Positions 61,483 to 64,000 of a stretch of DNA of 64,000 nucleotides are shown piece after piece (position 1 is the stretch's first letter; every line of letters begins with the position of its first letter). A program made the position numbers and the translations under genes. Below the pieces are notes generated by a model that was given only the letters and a program-made list of their open reading frames with translations, ran no database searches and was not told the origin of the DNA. The stretch comes from Umbelopsis ramanniana AG (lineage: Eukaryota > Mucoromycota > Umbelopsidomycetes > Umbelopsidales > Umbelopsidaceae): contig NW_026252089.1 of NCBI RefSeq assembly GCF_025399195.1, positions 186,001-250,000 of the forward strand. Reading direction: 5' to 3'.

Positions 61483-63257
61483 TTAGTTTCCTTCTTCTTG
61501 TCGTCGTTGCACCATGAACTGATCCACCAAATTGATGTACATTTCATTGTGAAGAGTTTTGACCTTGGCGTAGTGCTCATGCACACGAACCAATTCGGCC
61601 TGTAATTTGTTGATTTGCGTTCGTAACGAGGTGCTGGAGTCTTGAGTTTGAACCTGTTGGACAAACTCTTTTGCGTCGTGAACATTAAGTGTTTCTGGCG
61701 CAACATACTGTGTAGATCGACCATCCAGCTTTCCATCGAGCAGGAGCAAATCCTAAAAGGAAAAAAAAAAAAAGGAAAACGTTATAAAGTGTTCCAAAAC
61801 TCAACCCTACGTTCCCAGTCGATAGGACTTGTTCGATGACCACCCAATAATATTCTCACTTACCCGCGATGTATCAGGAATGATCATGGATAGACCATGC
61901 TCTCGCTCTTCGTCCTCAGTTCGACGTGCACGTTTGAAAGGTGTGATGGGCATGACTGGTTCTGAAGATCGTTGTTGACCGATGAATGCACCAGTCAACT
62001 CCGGTGGTTTGATAAAGCAACTGACGGATGTCACTGGGCCCTTGTGCTGTGTGAATTTACGGAGTGACTGTCGGCTAGACACATCCCAAACGATACATTC
62101 ACCGTCTTGTGAACCGGAAACAAGTAGTGAGCCATCAAACGATAGGCTTAGCGAATTGATTGTGTCACTGGAGTAAAGAGACCAAAATGAGAAATGAGAG
62201 AAGAAAATGTAACGGTCATGTCCAATGTTCAACTTACGTATGGCCTCTGAAAACCTTGGCGCTGGCAGAAGATTCCAAGCCGACGCTTTCAACCTTTCCC
62301 ATACCACCCATGCTCTCTATGCTGGTAGCTGCGTATGATCGTTCCTCCACCCGTTTGTAAAGATTTACTTGGTAGATGTCATGGCGGCCAGCAGCCAGCA
62401 AGATGGTTTCTGATACATCCACGGCGAGGGTATCGACAGGGTGAGGGAACAAGAAAGTGGTTAAAAGAGATCCAGTTGCCAAATCCCAAAGCTGTTACAA
62501 TAAATACAATCCGCTTAGAACAAATTGTTTTCGAAAATGTACAATGGTGGCTGTAATAATATGGTACCAACCTTGACAGTGTGATCTAAACTGGAAGTCC
62601 ATATCCGTGCACTTCCAAAAGTACCGGTGCCGCACACTATATCTGTAACAGGCAGAGAGTGATCTGACCAGGAATAATACGGTGATGGGGCGATGGTGAT
62701 GTCTTCTTGTTCGTCCAACAGCTTCGTCAGTAGCCACACATTGACACTAGCATCGTCGCTGGCTGAAACCAATGCAGTATCGTCGTCTGTGAATCGAAGC
62801 GCAGAGATTCGTTTATAATGAGCATCGAACGATCTGTAAAGAACACCGGTGGCAATCTTATTGAAGTTGTTGATTAATATCACTGGAGATTTTACTATGC
62901 TGTAAGTATCAAAAAGGAGCAACATACCTCCCACAGATAAATTTTGCCAGACTGTGTACCGCCAGCACAATAGACGCCTTGGTGCGAAACAGCAACTGTG
63001 ATAATTTTTTCGGGACAAAGAGATTTTGCGTGAACTTGATCCTTTTGCCAGCAATATGAGTTGATTACAGCTTTGTCGGTTTGCGCACTTAAAACAAGAC
63101 CGGTGCGTGAAGGAGCCCAAGGCAATGGGGCTCTAGCAACACCATTCTTGGGAACCATGTTTTGCTTGAGCGAAAAAACTACGGTTCCTGATCGAATGTC
63201 CCATACATAAGATGTCGAATCGGTGTTGGAACAGGATAATACAACCTCGGAAAACAT
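61483..63257 (-). CDS. WD40 ribosome-biogenesis protein IPI3/WDR18
   Basis: Five exons (63257-62928, 62856-62572, 62491-62238, 62167-61864, 61752-61483) give 480 residues. WD40 repeats are visible throughout: STSYVWDIRSGTVVF, GGTQSGKIYLWEIATG, RISALRFTDDDTALVSASDD, SARIWTSSLDHTVKLWDLATG and SLSLSFDGSLLVSGSQDGECIVWD. The C-terminal 90 residues form a coiled coil (LRTQINKLQAELVRVHEHYAKVK). The order of blocks and the C-terminal helix match IPI3/WDR18, a member of the Rix1-Ipi1-Ipi3 complex that matures pre-60S particles and loads the AAA ATPase Rea1. Another WD40 family is possible but fits less well. Confidence 0.85.
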
Positions 63258-63808
63258 GATTCACGCTGAAGAGTTGGATCAATCGGTACACCGTTTGAAA
63301 AAAAAATTGGGAGAGCCTCAAATTGTAAGGATAGAGCAGTCACAATCCCATTTGCCATGGATGGAATTTGGGCATCAAAGCAAGGTCAAATGGATCAAAC
63401 TCCTGGCTTCTTTGATTTACCGAAAAGTCACATTTACCATACATTCTAAAGGAAACAAATTCAGCGCGAAGAAAATTACTGTTCCCATGACATCTTCGCC
63501 CAGCTGGTTGGCGGCTAGTACTGATAGTCATGGGGGTAAAACGAGGTAGCGAATTAAGTGAGCGTCATATTACTTTTATTTGGACGAAAAAGGTATTGAA
63601 CACAACGGGGTAGACGCCAGTATAGCAATATCTGATAACATCTGCTGCGTTTCTACGACACTACAACCGGAAGGGTAAGGGCGTGTGACTCCTACAAATC
63701 TGACAGGATGACCAAAGGCTAAAATCGTATGGCGCCATCAAAGCTTCGTGAACAGAGCCTGACCTCTGCTTGACTAACAAAAAATATTATCTGCATTGTA
63801 AATTAGGA
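63258..63808. other. Spacer at the right end, no supported gene
   Basis: A 97-codon plus frame (63256-63549) starts exactly on the IPI3 start codon and looks like chance. The rest shows nothing recognisable. Confidence 0.35.
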
Positions 63809-63918
63809 TTAATACGGCATCTGACTCTCGATGCCATCCGTTTCGCGCTCGTTTCGGTCACCGTCCTCAGTATTTGCATTATTGTTTGTTAAAGGGGAGA
63901 AGAGTATGATTTGCAGTT
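63809..63918 (-). CDS. Possible last exon of a gene running off the right edge
   Basis: On the minus strand a GATACAG acceptor at 63919 opens a frame coding for ELQIILFSPLTNNNAN, then EDGDRNERETDGIESQMPY and a stop at 63809-63811. The polar acidic end looks like a protein C-terminus, but only one exon is inside the window and no family is recognised. Confidence 0.25.
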
Positions 63919-64000
63919 CTGTATCAAAGGGCCATGCCAATCAAAAGCGAAATCTCTTCGATATCCTTTGTCGCTAAGTAGTGCGTGCATTTTTCGTTAG

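Noticed and set aside
63256-63549. 97-codon plus-strand ORF starting on the IPI3 start codon
   Set aside because: The shared CATG makes both ATGs coincide by chance; no domain or splice support.

Overview
This window is nuclear DNA from a filamentous fungus, most probably an early-diverging one (Mucoromycota, Mucorales-like). The reasons are dense short spliceosomal introns (mostly 50-110 nt, with GTAAGT/GTATGT-type donors and CAG/TAG acceptors), AT-rich intergenic DNA with long A and T runs, and a gene set that budding yeast partly lacks (UCHL5-type deubiquitinase, eIF3h, queuosine salvage protein, TMEM230, NXT1, EBP sterol isomerase, cAMP-receptor-like GPCR, at least one AT-AC intron). The species call is inference; no rRNA or organelle marker is present. 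I reconstructed exon structures by hand; each listed multi-exon model closes in frame from start to stop. Layout, left to right: a truncated GT15 mannosyltransferase (-), a class III aminotransferase (-), a medium-chain reductase with an in-frame stop (+), eIF3h (+), a four-finger C2H2 regulator (+), then about 2.4 kb without a convincing gene. Next come a Dpb3/CHRAC-type histone-fold gene (-) divergent from queuosine salvage protein (+), a Ser/Ala-rich wall-type protein (+), a BRCT family X DNA polymerase (-), chaperonin CCT-eta (-), TMEM230 (+), mitochondrial porin (+), UCHL5 (-), ITP pyrophosphatase (+) and a 64-residue orphan (-). The middle carries a seven-helix receptor (+), mRNA-export cofactor NXT1 (+), a HAL4/SAT4-type kinase (+), an intronless bacterial-type ArsC protein (-), a SET/MYND methyltransferase (+), Cdc20 (-), VAP (+), sterol isomerase EBP (+) and a TBC1D20-type RabGAP (-). 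The right part has a small orphan (-), importin-7/8 (-), a very large F-box/LRR protein with a Trp/GW-rich tail (+), a PPPDE-thioredoxin-PUL protein (-), Cox23 (+), ribosomal P1 (+), a KIN1/MARK kinase (+), the ribosome-biogenesis WD40 protein IPI3 (-) and perhaps the last exon of one more gene. There is no operon logic, transposon or biosynthetic cluster; neighbours are housekeeping genes, many paired head to head over 120-950 bp. Themes do recur: ubiquitin/proteasome control (UCHL5, Cdc20, F-box, PPPDE-PUL), nuclear transport (importin-7, NXT1), ER membrane biology (VAP, EBP, TBC1D20) and nucleotide/tRNA repair (ITPA, queuosine salvage, Pol X, Dpb3). The two most interesting observations are (1) a textbook U12-type AT-AC intron inside the TBC RabGAP gene, the only joint there that restores the conserved protein, and (2) an F-box/LRR protein whose second half is a disordered acidic region with 19 tryptophans, seven of them in GW/WG contexts. 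That composition resembles Argonaute-hook proteins and suggests a possible ubiquitin link to RNA silencing.
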